Assembly: GCA_903952885.1 (NCBI GenBank)
Contig: CAJBHE010000155.1
Location: forward strand, 1 to 13,704
Source of the DNA: an uncultured Burkholderiales bacterium
GTDB taxonomy: Bacteria > Pseudomonadota > Gammaproteobacteria > Burkholderiales > Burkholderiaceae_C
Direction of reading: 5' to 3'
Length of the DNA: 13,704 nucleotides
The translations under genes were made by a program, and so were the position numbers. The notes below the pieces were generated by a model. It was not told the DNA's origin and ran no database searches. It saw only the letters and a program-made list of their open reading frames with translations. Positions within the stretch are counted from its first letter, which is position 1; every line of letters begins with the position of its first letter. This document shows, piece by piece, positions 7,134 to 13,269 of the stretch.

Positions 7134-7214
7134 GAAGCTTGGGTGGTGCACCCCAAACGGCTTATATCGCTACGCGACGAATGGCGCCTTTTTGGGGCGC
7201 GCCACCCAAGCTTC
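7134..7214. repeat. 81-nt near-perfect palindrome (long hairpin, REP- or MITE-like)
   Basis: GAAGCTTGGGTGG at 7134-7146 is the exact reverse complement of 7202-7214. Pairing continues inward to 7157/7191, giving 24-bp arms with 22 Watson-Crick pairs, one G-T and one mismatch. The 33-base centre holds a small hairpin, TCGC-TAC-GCGA (7167-7177). It begins 46 bases after the ABC transporter stop, in the space between two convergent genes. It has no U-run suited to a standard terminator. The form suggests a dispersed intergenic palindrome or a small non-autonomous element, but copy number cannot be seen from one window. Confidence 0.7.
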
Positions 7215-7390
7215 TATTTATTAACGGGTGGTGACGCTTGCCACGTGTATTGTTTTTGGCAAACATGATTGCACTCAAAGAAGTAGGGCTTGCGTTTGTA
7301 GCTATGGCATTGCGTATCAGTTGCTGCATCGGCATTGCAAGCGCGAATCGCTTGAAGTTTTCCGAACCGCCAACTTGCATCCCCGAGGAC
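7215..7390. other. Gene-free spacer, nothing recognisable
   Basis: This part of the 364-base gap between the ABC exporter and metK holds no convincing gene. The short open frames here lack ribosome sites and family similarity, and some run through the palindrome or the terminator. A weak imperfect direct repeat, GGCATTGC at about 7307 and 7340, is the only visible pattern. It may be decayed sequence. Confidence 0.5.
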
Positions 7391-7428
7391 AAAGAAAAAG
7401 GGTCTCTCGTAAACACAAGAGACCCTTT
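7391..7428 (-). terminator. Intrinsic terminator of metK
   Basis: AAAGGGTCTCT (7397-7407) and AGAGACCCTTT (7418-7428) form a perfect 11-bp stem with a 10-base loop. Read on the minus strand the stem is followed by TTTTTCTTT (7399 to 7391). It lies 23 bases after the metK stop codon, as expected for its terminator. Confidence 0.88.
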
Positions 7429-7451
7429 AAGCTAAAAAAGCGAAGAAGCGT

Positions 7452-8636
7452 TTACTTCACGCCAGCAGCAGCCTTCAATGCAGCAGCCTTGTCGGTACGC
7501 TCCCATGTGAACTCGGGCTCTTCACGACCAAAGTGACCATAAGCTGCCGTCTTGCTGTAGATGGGACGCAGCAAGTCAAGCATTTGAATGATGCCTTTGG
7601 GGCGCAGGTCAAAGTGTTCGGCGACCAAGGCGGCTATTTTGTCGTCAGAGATCACGCCTGTGCCTTCGGTGTTCACCGTGATGTTCATGGGGCGTGCCAC
7701 GCCGATGGCGTATGCCACTTGAATTTGGCACTTCGTGGCCAAACCAGCAGCCACGATGTTTTTGGCCACGTAGCGTGCAGCGTAAGCAGCCGAGCGGTCC
7801 ACCTTGGATGGATCTTTGCCTGAGAACGCGCCACCGCCGTGAGGGCATGCGCCGCCGTAGGTGTCCACAATGATCTTGCGGCCCGTCAAACCGCAATCGC
7901 CTTGTGGACCGCCGATGACGAAACGTCCTGTGGGGTTGATCAAAAACTTGGTGTCTTGCAACCAATCTTTGGGCAACACGGGCTTGATCAGCTCTTCGAT
8001 GATGGCTTCGTTGAAGCTGGCTTTCATCTTGGTGGCAGACTCGCTTTGGTCAGGGCTGTGTTGAGTTGACAACACCACGGTGTCGATGCTGTGGGGCTTG
8101 CCGTCCACATAGCGCATGGTCACTTGGCTCTTGGCGTCAGGACGCAAGAAAGGCAAGCGGCCGTCTTTGCGCAGCTGGGCTTGGCGCTCGACCAAGCGGT
8201 GTGCGTAATAGATGGGTGCAGGCATCAACTCTGGTGTTTCGCTACAAGCGTAGCCAAACATCAGGCCTTGATCGCCCGCGCCGATGTTGAGATGGTCGTC
8301 AGATGCGTGGTCCACGCCTTGGGCGATGTCGTTGGATTGCTTGTCGTAACAAACCATCACAGCGCAACCTTTGTAGTCGATGCCGTAGTCGGTGTTGTCG
8401 TAGCCAATGCGTTTGATGGTGTCGCGTGCGACTTGGATGTAATCCACGTGCGCGTTGGTGGTGATCTCGCCAGCCAACACAACCAAACCAGTATTGGTGA
8501 GGGTTTCCGCGGCGACGCGGCTGCGTGGATCTTGTTCGAATATCGCGTCCAAAATCGCGTCAGAGATTTGGTCTGCCACTTTGTCTGGGTGGCCTTCTGA
8601 AACGGATTCAGAAGTGAAGAGGTAATTGCTAGACAT
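7452..8636 (-). CDS. metK: S-adenosylmethionine synthetase
   Basis: The product is 394 residues, full length for bacterial MetK. Signature motifs are present: G15-HPDK (ATP and methionine site), G119-AGDQG (ATP binding) and G267-GGAFSGKDPSKVDRSAAY (phosphate-binding glycine loop). The enzyme makes S-adenosylmethionine from methionine and ATP in the cytosol, normally as a homotetramer. Translation starts at the ATG at 8636, eight bases after the strong site AAGGAGC (8650-8644). That ribosome site is held in a long hairpin described separately, so expression is probably controlled at the leader. The gene is divergent from the LpxL-type gene with 195 bases between them. An intrinsic terminator follows it. 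Confidence 0.98.
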   Translation of the reverse strand: MSSNYLFTSESVSEGHPDKVADQISDAILDAIFEQDPRSRVAAETLTNTGLVVLAGEITTNAHVDYIQVARDTIKRIGYDNTDYGIDYKGCAVMVCYDKQSNDIAQGVDHASDDHLNIGAGDQGLMFGYACSETPELMPAPIYYAHRLVERQAQLRKDGRLPFLRPDAKSQVTMRYVDGKPHSIDTVVLSTQHSPDQSESATKMKASFNEAIIEELIKPVLPKDWLQDTKFLINPTGRFVIGGPQGDCGLTGRKIIVDTYGGACPHGGGAFSGKDPSKVDRSAAYAARYVAKNIVAAGLATKCQIQVAYAIGVARPMNITVNTEGTGVISDDKIAALVAEHFDLRPKGIIQMLDLLRPIYSKTAAYGHFGREEPEFTWERTDKAAALKAAAGVK

Positions 8637-8637
8637 G

Positions 8638-8696
8638 AAAAAAGCTCCTTGTTTTCAATGGGTTGTTCGGCGTTGCCGACCCTGAAAACTTGGAGC
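8638..8696 (-). promoter_or_regulatory. Hairpin capturing the metK ribosome site, followed by U6 (candidate cis-regulatory RNA)
   Basis: On the metK transcript GCUCC (8696-8692) pairs with GGAGC (8648-8644), the core of the Shine-Dalgarno sequence. After an AA/AA internal loop, GUUUUCA (8689-8683) pairs with UGAAAAC (8657-8651). Then come three G-C pairs (8682-8680 with 8662-8660) and UCGGC-AAC-GCCGA (8679-8667). That is 20 pairs in 53 bases. Six uridines (8643-8638) follow directly, then C and the AUG. The structure could block ribosome binding, terminate transcription or both. It does not match the SAM-I, SAM-II, SAM/SAH or SAH riboswitch layouts as I know them. Ligand control is inference. 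Confidence 0.65.
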
Positions 8697-8718
8697 CTAG
8701 CGAACGCTTTAGCAGAAT

Positions 8719-8791
8719 GGCCCAGATCGCTCTTAGCCTACACACCGAAGTGTGTTGTCGCCCTGCAAGTAGTTCTTTAACTCGGCGACAA
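8719..8791 (-). ncRNA. Structured upstream part of the metK 5' leader
   Basis: Reading the minus strand, three hairpins follow one another. UUGUCGCC (8791-8784) pairs with GGCGACAA (8762-8755), an 8-bp stem at the predicted 5' end. ACACAC-UUCG-GUGUGU (8755-8740) has the very stable cUUCGg tetraloop. GGC-UA-AGA-GCGA-UCU-GG-GCC (8738-8719) has a GNRA-type loop. In addition GGGCC (8723-8719) can pair with GGCUC (8697-8693), which overlaps the arm that captures the ribosome site, giving a possible alternative fold. The leader would be about 154 bases from a start near 8790. Confidence 0.45.
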
Positions 8792-8796
8792 TAGAT

Positions 8797-8825
8797 ATTC
8801 TAGTGGTGTTATCAAAGTTAGTAAA
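8797..8825 (-). promoter_or_regulatory. Candidate sigma-70 promoter for metK
   Basis: On the minus strand TTTACT (8825-8820, four of six to TTGACA) and TAGAAT (8802-8797, five of six to TATAAT) are separated by an ideal 17 bases. Transcription would start near 8790, exactly at the first leader hairpin. The -35 box lies only seven bases before the start codon of the divergent gene at 8832. A near-symmetric TAGATATTCTA (8793-8803) could serve promoters in both directions. Confidence 0.5.
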
Positions 8826-8831
8826 AAGTTC

Positions 8832-9698
8832 ATGTCTTTTGTTCCCCACATTTTTCAGCTGCTCGCCCGCATGCCTCTGCCTTGGATGCAGCGGCTTGGG
8901 GCTGGGCTGGGCTGGCTGGTGTGGTGTTTTTCGCCCAGCTATCGCCGTCATTTCAAGGCGAATGTGCAAGCGGCTGGCGTGGCGTGGCGTGATGCTCGAC
9001 CCGCGGTGGCAGCGATTGGCGCGATGGTGGCCGAGCTGCCTTGGGTATGGATGCGTCCTCACAGCGCCAAGTTGGATGGCTTGGTGAGATGGGACGGCGC
9101 TGAGCACTTTGATGCGGCCATGCAGGCGGGCAAGGGCGTCATCATCATGTCGCCGCATTTGGGATCGTGGGAGATGGGTGCACAAGCCATTGCTGAAAAG
9201 TTTGGCCCAACCTATGGGCCCATGGTGGCGCTCTTTCGCCCTGCACGCAAAGCGTGGCTAGAGCCCTTGGTGGCCAATGCCCGCACACGCCCTTATTTAG
9301 ATTCCGCGCCCACTTCGCTGGCCGGTGTGCGAACGCTCATTCGCACCTTACGCAGCGGTGGCTACACGGCTATCTTGCCAGACCAAGTGCCACCCTTAGG
9401 TCAAGGTGTGTGGGCGCCGTTTTTTGGCCGCGATGTCTACACCATGACTTTGTTGGCCAAGCTCGCTCAGCAAACGGGTGCGCAAGTCATCATGACGTGG
9501 TGCGAACGCTTGCCCGTAGGCCAAGGTTTTTGCATGCACATGCGCCCGTTTGATGCACCTGAAATGAAAGACGGCACGGTATCGTCTGAAGTGGCCGCCA
9601 CTGCTGTGAACCGAGGGGTGGAGGGCATGGTGTGCCAGGCCCCCGGCCAATACCTGTGGGGCTACGCCCGCGACAAACAGCCGCGCGCTGAGGGCTAA
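8832..9698 (+). CDS. lpxL: LpxL/HtrB-family lipid A acyltransferase (first of tandem pair)
   Basis: The product is 288 residues, usual for the LpxL/LpxM group. The catalytic HX4E motif is H109-LGSWE114, followed by LFRPARKAWLE (about 138-148) and LPDQVPPLGQGVWAPFFGR (about 184-202), the standard acyl-donor and substrate-binding blocks. An N-terminal hydrophobic and basic stretch (LGWLVWCFSPSYRRH) fits inner-membrane attachment. It should transfer a secondary acyl chain to the lipid A precursor; the exact chain and position cannot be told. It is divergent from metK and followed after three bases by a paralogue, so the two form an operon. The ATG at 8832 has no strong ribosome site. Confidence 0.87.
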   Translation: MSFVPHIFQLLARMPLPWMQRLGAGLGWLVWCFSPSYRRHFKANVQAAGVAWRDARPAVAAIGAMVAELPWVWMRPHSAKLDGLVRWDGAEHFDAAMQAGKGVIIMSPHLGSWEMGAQAIAEKFGPTYGPMVALFRPARKAWLEPLVANARTRPYLDSAPTSLAGVRTLIRTLRSGGYTAILPDQVPPLGQGVWAPFFGRDVYTMTLLAKLAQQTGAQVIMTWCERLPVGQGFCMHMRPFDAPEMKDGTVSSEVAATAVNRGVEGMVCQAPGQYLWGYARDKQPRAEG

Positions 9699-9701
9699 GC
9701 C

Positions 9702-10568
9702 ATGTTGAGCCAATTGGGTTTGTTTTTGCTGCGCGCTCTGGGCTATTTGCCTTTGTCATGGCTACGTGCCTTGGGCGCTGGCTTGGGTGCTTTGCTGTGG
9801 GTGGTGATTCCCTCTCGCCGCCGCGTGGTGCAAACCAATTTGCGCGTGTGCTTCCCGGATTTGGCCGATGCCGAGCGTGACTTAATCTCGCACCAAACCT
9901 TTGTGTTTTTTGCGCAAGCCTGGCTGGACCGCAGTTGGCTCTGGCACCGCAGTGCAGCTTGCATTCAGTCGCGCGTAAAGCTCTCGGGGGAGGTGGCGGC
10001 TTTGTCTGAGTCCACACCGACCGTGCTCTTTGCGCCGCATTTTATGGGCTTGGATGTGGGTTGGACAGCGCTCACCATGAGCTTGCCATTGCACTTCACC
10101 ACCATCTTCACACCGCAGTCCAATGCTGCAGTGGATGCGTGGGTGGCGAAGGGTCGAGGACGCTTTGGCCAAGTACGTTTGTTTCGCCGTGAGGATGGTG
10201 TCAAACCCATCGTTGCCGCCTTGCGCCAAAACGAGCTGCTCTACCTTTTGCCCGACATGAACTTTGGTGCGAACGAGTCTATTTTTGTACCGTTCTACGG
10301 CGAGCCAGCGGCCACTGTGCCGTCCTTGCCACGCTTTGCCAAACTCGGTCGAGCCCGCGTGGTGCCTGTCATCACGCGCATGACGGAGGCCGGTTACGAG
10401 GTGGTGGTCCATCCCGCTTGGAATGACTTCCCAACAGACGATATCTGGGCCGATACGGCCACCATGAACCAGCGCTTAGAGGGGTTCATCAACACCATGC
10501 CTGCTCAATACTTTTGGGTGCACAAGCGCTTCAAAACCCGTCCGCCAGGCGCTGCAGAGCTTTATTAA
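9702..10568 (+). CDS. LpxL/HtrB-family lipid A acyltransferase (second of tandem pair)
   Basis: The product is also 288 residues and a diverged paralogue of its neighbour: it begins with the same membrane-basic layout (LGALLWVVIPSRRRVVQTNL). The catalytic motif is HX4D, H113-FMGLD118, and the later block is LLPDMNFGANESIFVPFYGE (about 183-202). The C-terminal PAQYFWVHKRFKTRPPGA is the family's usual ending. It likely adds a second acyl chain to lipid A on the cytosolic face of the inner membrane. GAGGG at 9690-9694 gives a good ribosome site inside the end of the first gene, so the pair is translated from one message. Which is LpxL and which is LpxM in function is not clear. Confidence 0.87.
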   Translation: MLSQLGLFLLRALGYLPLSWLRALGAGLGALLWVVIPSRRRVVQTNLRVCFPDLADAERDLISHQTFVFFAQAWLDRSWLWHRSAACIQSRVKLSGEVAALSESTPTVLFAPHFMGLDVGWTALTMSLPLHFTTIFTPQSNAAVDAWVAKGRGRFGQVRLFRREDGVKPIVAALRQNELLYLLPDMNFGANESIFVPFYGEPAATVPSLPRFAKLGRARVVPVITRMTEAGYEVVVHPAWNDFPTDDIWADTATMNQRLEGFINTMPAQYFWVHKRFKTRPPGAAELY

Positions 10569-10581
10569 TTTAACTTGTTAA

Positions 10582-10609
10582 GGCGCTTAGCCGGCTAAGG
10601 TCGAGCGCC
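10582..10609. terminator. Nested palindrome between convergent genes, possible two-way terminator
   Basis: CTTAGCCGGCTAAG at 10586-10599 is a perfect 14-base palindrome, and GGCGCT (10582-10587) also pairs with AGCGCC (10604-10609). It fills the 49 bases between the second acyltransferase and engB, whose ends face each other. No thymine run flanks it on either side, so classic intrinsic termination is uncertain. Confidence 0.35.
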
Positions 10610-10617
10610 CAGCTAAA

Positions 10618-11385
10618 TCAAGGGTGCATCCACTTGTACAAGGTGGCAGCCACTTCGTCCACACCTTGTTTTTTAAGTGCCGAGAACAAGCGCACCTCAC
10701 CGCCGCCGGCTTGCAGCTTGGTGATTTGCAGGGCTTTCGCACCTTCGGTTTTGTTGAGCTTGTCAGCCTTGGTGAGCAACACCAAAAACTTCATGCCTTC
10801 TGCCACGCGCGGGCGAATCACGTCCAACAAAATTTCGTCCAGTTCGGTGAGTCCGTGCCGTGGATCACACATCAGCACCACCGCACGCAGGTTGGGGCGG
10901 GTGAGCAAATAGTTGGCCATCACTTGCTGCCAACGGATCTTGTCTTGCTTGGGCACTGCGGCATAGCCGTAGCCTGGCAAGTCAGCCAGAACGGCGTCGG
11001 TCTTGCCATGGCGGCCCATGGCAAACAAGTTGATGTGTTGCGTGCGGCCTGGGGTTTTAGACGCATAGGCCAAGCGTTTTTGCTGGGTCAACACGTTGAT
11101 GCAAGTGGATTTGCCGGCGTTTGAGCGGCCCACAAATGCAATTTCGGGCAAATCGTAGGTCGGCAGGTGGTGCAGCTGGGCAGCGGTGGTCAAAAACCTT
11201 GCGGTGTGCAGCCATCCCATGGCGTATTTGGCTTGATCGGCGGGGCTTAAGAGCTCGAATGCGGCTTTGGCAGCGGCGCGTTCGGCTTCGCGTTGGGCTT
11301 CAAATTCAGCGTTCAAAACCGCTATTTCGGGCACCTCAAAGGGGTCATTAGGGACTTGGGTGTCTTGTGGGTCAGGCTGATTCAT
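10618..11385 (-). CDS. engB: Ribosome-biogenesis GTP-binding protein EngB/YsxC/YihA
   Basis: The product is 255 residues from the ATG at 11385. All GTPase motifs are visible: G1 G86-RSNAGKS93, switch-I G2 in TPGRTQ (111-116), G3 D135-LPG, G4 T205-KAD208 and G5 S235-AL. The segment ARFLTTAAQLHHLP before the G domain is typical for EngB. The protein helps assemble the large ribosomal subunit. It is longer than Escherichia coli YihA (210) because of about 55 residues at the N-terminus, including a charged stretch rich in Ala, Glu and Arg (NAEFEAQREAERAAAKAAFE) that may form a helix. An in-frame ATG at 11448 would overlap the next gene's start and adds nothing family-like. A TACAAT box lies just upstream, but too close to judge. 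Confidence 0.95.
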   Translation of the reverse strand: MNQPDPQDTQVPNDPFEVPEIAVLNAEFEAQREAERAAAKAAFELLSPADQAKYAMGWLHTARFLTTAAQLHHLPTYDLPEIAFVGRSNAGKSTCINVLTQQKRLAYASKTPGRTQHINLFAMGRHGKTDAVLADLPGYGYAAVPKQDKIRWQQVMANYLLTRPNLRAVVLMCDPRHGLTELDEILLDVIRPRVAEGMKFLVLLTKADKLNKTEGAKALQITKLQAGGGEVRLFSALKKQGVDEVAATLYKWMHP

Positions 11386-11448
11386 GCGGCATTGTAGAAT
11401 CACGCAAGTTTTTCGCCGTCTTTGAGACACATTAACCAAAGAATACAT

Positions 11449-12102
11449 ATGAAGCTGATTGCCTCTTTGCTCATCGCTGCCGCCCTAGCGGTCCCTGCCG
11501 TTTCAAATGCTGCTGAGTCCGCAGCCCCTGTCGCCAAGGCTGATTTAGCCAAGGGTGAAGCCACTTACAGCGCTGTTTGCTCGGCTTGCCATGGGGCAGA
11601 TGGAAATTCGGGCGCACCCGCCTACCCCAAGCTCGCGCAACAGCATCCAGACTATTTGGTCAAGCAATTGCAAGAGTACAAGTCTGGCAAACGTGCAAAT
11701 GCCATCATGAGCGGTATGGCTGCAGGCTTGTCTGACGCAGATATGAAGAATGTGGCCGCATGGTTGGGCTCCAAAGAATCCAAACCCAACTTTGCCAAAG
11801 AAAAAGATTTGGTTGTGTTGGGTGAGCGCATTTACCGCGGTGGTGTTGCTGAACGCCAAATCGCGGCTTGTGCAGGCTGCCACAACCCAACTGGCGCTGG
11901 CATTCCCGCACAATACCCACGTTTAGCAGGTCAACATGCTGACTACACCATGGCGCAACTGACAGCGTTCCGTGAGCACGGCAACAGAGGCGCTGGTCAA
12001 AACGTTGGCCGTGGTAATAGCGCTCAAATGAGCGGTGTTGCTGCCAAATTGAATGACCGTGAAATCAAGGCTGTGGCTGACTACGTCGCTGGCTTGCGTT
12101 AA
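11449..12102 (+). CDS. Dihaem cytochrome c4
   Basis: The product is 217 residues from the ATG at 11449, with a Sec signal peptide (KLIASLLIAAALAVPAVSNA, cut after about residue 21-22). Two haem-attachment motifs, C44-SACH48 and C141-AGCH145, each lie in a cytochrome c domain. Likely axial methionines are Met87 and Met194, both in M-S-G-x-A context. This two-domain layout is cytochrome c4, a periplasmic electron carrier to terminal oxidases. An upstream TTG in frame at 11422 would put charged residues before the signal peptide and is rejected. It is divergent from engB by 63 bases and ends in a strong terminator, so it appears to be a single-gene transcript. Confidence 0.93.
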   Translation: MKLIASLLIAAALAVPAVSNAAESAAPVAKADLAKGEATYSAVCSACHGADGNSGAPAYPKLAQQHPDYLVKQLQEYKSGKRANAIMSGMAAGLSDADMKNVAAWLGSKESKPNFAKEKDLVVLGERIYRGGVAERQIAACAGCHNPTGAGIPAQYPRLAGQHADYTMAQLTAFREHGNRGAGQNVGRGNSAQMSGVAAKLNDREIKAVADYVAGLR

Positions 12103-12127
12103 TTCATAACGTTCATGCTCCCAATGT

Positions 12128-12157
12128 AAAGCTGGCCTTGGGCCAGCTTTTTTGTTT
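12128..12157 (+). terminator. Intrinsic terminator of the cytochrome c4 gene
   Basis: AAAGCTGGCC (12128-12137) and GGCCAGCTTT (12141-12150) form a perfect 10-bp stem with a TTG loop. A thymine run (12148-12153, then GTTTT) follows on the plus strand. It starts 26 bases after the stop codon. Confidence 0.93.
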
Positions 12158-12245
12158 TCAGTGCCAAGGTCTTTGGGTGGGTGGCGTAAGTGCATGTTGA
12201 CTTTGCTTCACAATACAAAAACTTTTAAATCCAAAGGACGCTCTC

Positions 12246-13268
12246 GTGCACTCCAAGCCATTTTTAAAAAGCGCTGACTCAGCTTTTGTGCATCCTTTGG
12301 GTAGCGAGATCACGTCGCAAACAGCGTATGCCCAGCGTAGGGATTGGCTCAAACAAATGGCTGCTGGTGTCGCAGGCTTGTCGATGGCGACATGGGCTGC
12401 ACGAGATGCCTTGGCACAGGCGCCCAGCGAAGCCGAGGGGCGTCCGGGCAAGTTGGCCCCTCTGACAGGTGCCGTGAGCCGCGTGAGCGGTTCCAACACC
12501 ATGGAAAAAATCACCACCTATGCCGACGCCAGCAGTTACAACAATTACTACGAATTTGGCACTGACAAGTCAGATCCGGCCAAATACGCACACACCTTGC
12601 AAATCAAACCTTGGACGGTGGAAGTCGAAGGCCTTGTCAAAAAACCAGCACGTTTTGACCTAGACGCGTTGCTCAAACTTAGCCCGATGGAAGAGCGCAT
12701 TTACCGCTTACGCTGCGTCGAAGGCTGGTCGATGGTCATTCCGTGGTTGGGTTACTCGCTAGGCGAACTCATCAAACGCGTGGAGCCTTTGGGCAGCGCC
12801 AAGTATGTAGAGTTCATCACCCAAGCCGATCCAAAAACCATGCCTGGCGTGCGCTCGCGTGTGCTCGATTGGCCCTACGTCGAAGGCCTACGCATGGACG
12901 AGGCCATGCACCCGCTCACGCTCTTGAGCTTTGGCATGTATGGCGAAGTGTTGCCCAATCAAAACGGTGCGCCTGTGCGCTTGGTCGTGCCGTGGAAATA
13001 CGGTTTTAAAAGTGCCAAGAGCTTGGTGAAAATCCGCTTTGTCGAAAAGCAACCCATCAACTCATGGGGCCGATCCGCGCCGCAAGAGTACGGTTTCTTT
13101 TCCAACGTCAACCCAAGCGTGAGCCATCCGCGTTGGAGCCAAGCGACCGAACGCCGCATTGGTGAAGACGGCCTGTTTGCTAAGAAGCGCAAAACCTTGA
13201 TGTTCAATGGCTACGAAGCCCAAGTGGGCCAGCTTTACGCTGGCATGGACCTGAGTAAGTTTTATTGA
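12246..13268 (+). CDS. msrP: Protein-methionine-sulfoxide reductase catalytic subunit MsrP (YedY)
   Basis: The product is 340 residues, matching MsrP. It starts at a GTG, fixed by the ribosome site AAAGGA (12233-12238) seven bases upstream. A twin-arginine signal is present: Q30-R31-R32-DWLK followed by a hydrophobic stretch and ALAQA, so the folded molybdoenzyme is exported by Tat. Cys157 in RLRC157-VEGWSM is the expected molybdenum ligand; the block VVPWKYGFKSAKSLVKI is also typical. In the periplasm it reduces oxidised methionines in envelope proteins, with electrons from the membrane haem protein MsrQ encoded next. A possible -35 box, TTGACT at 12197-12202, has no clear -10 partner. The cytochrome c4 terminator separates this pair from the upstream gene. 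Confidence 0.95.
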   Translation: MHSKPFLKSADSAFVHPLGSEITSQTAYAQRRDWLKQMAAGVAGLSMATWAARDALAQAPSEAEGRPGKLAPLTGAVSRVSGSNTMEKITTYADASSYNNYYEFGTDKSDPAKYAHTLQIKPWTVEVEGLVKKPARFDLDALLKLSPMEERIYRLRCVEGWSMVIPWLGYSLGELIKRVEPLGSAKYVEFITQADPKTMPGVRSRVLDWPYVEGLRMDEAMHPLTLLSFGMYGEVLPNQNGAPVRLVVPWKYGFKSAKSLVKIRFVEKQPINSWGRSAPQEYGFFSNVNPSVSHPRWSQATERRIGEDGLFAKKRKTLMFNGYEAQVGQLYAGMDLSKFY

Positions 13269-13269
13269 G

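Noticed and set aside
7162..7536. Small open frames on both strands in the gap between the ABC exporter and metK
   Set aside because: They lack ribosome sites, run through the palindrome, the terminator or the metK end, and resemble no family I know.
8644..8791. metK leader as a known SAM-II, SAM/SAH or SAH riboswitch
   Set aside because: I looked for the conserved cores (SAM-II pseudoknot with its loop triplex, the short SAM/SAH pseudoknot and the SAH core) and did not find a match; it is reported only as a candidate regulatory RNA.
11422..11448. TTG start giving a longer cytochrome c4
   Set aside because: It would put charged residues before the signal peptide; the ATG at 11449 begins a standard one.
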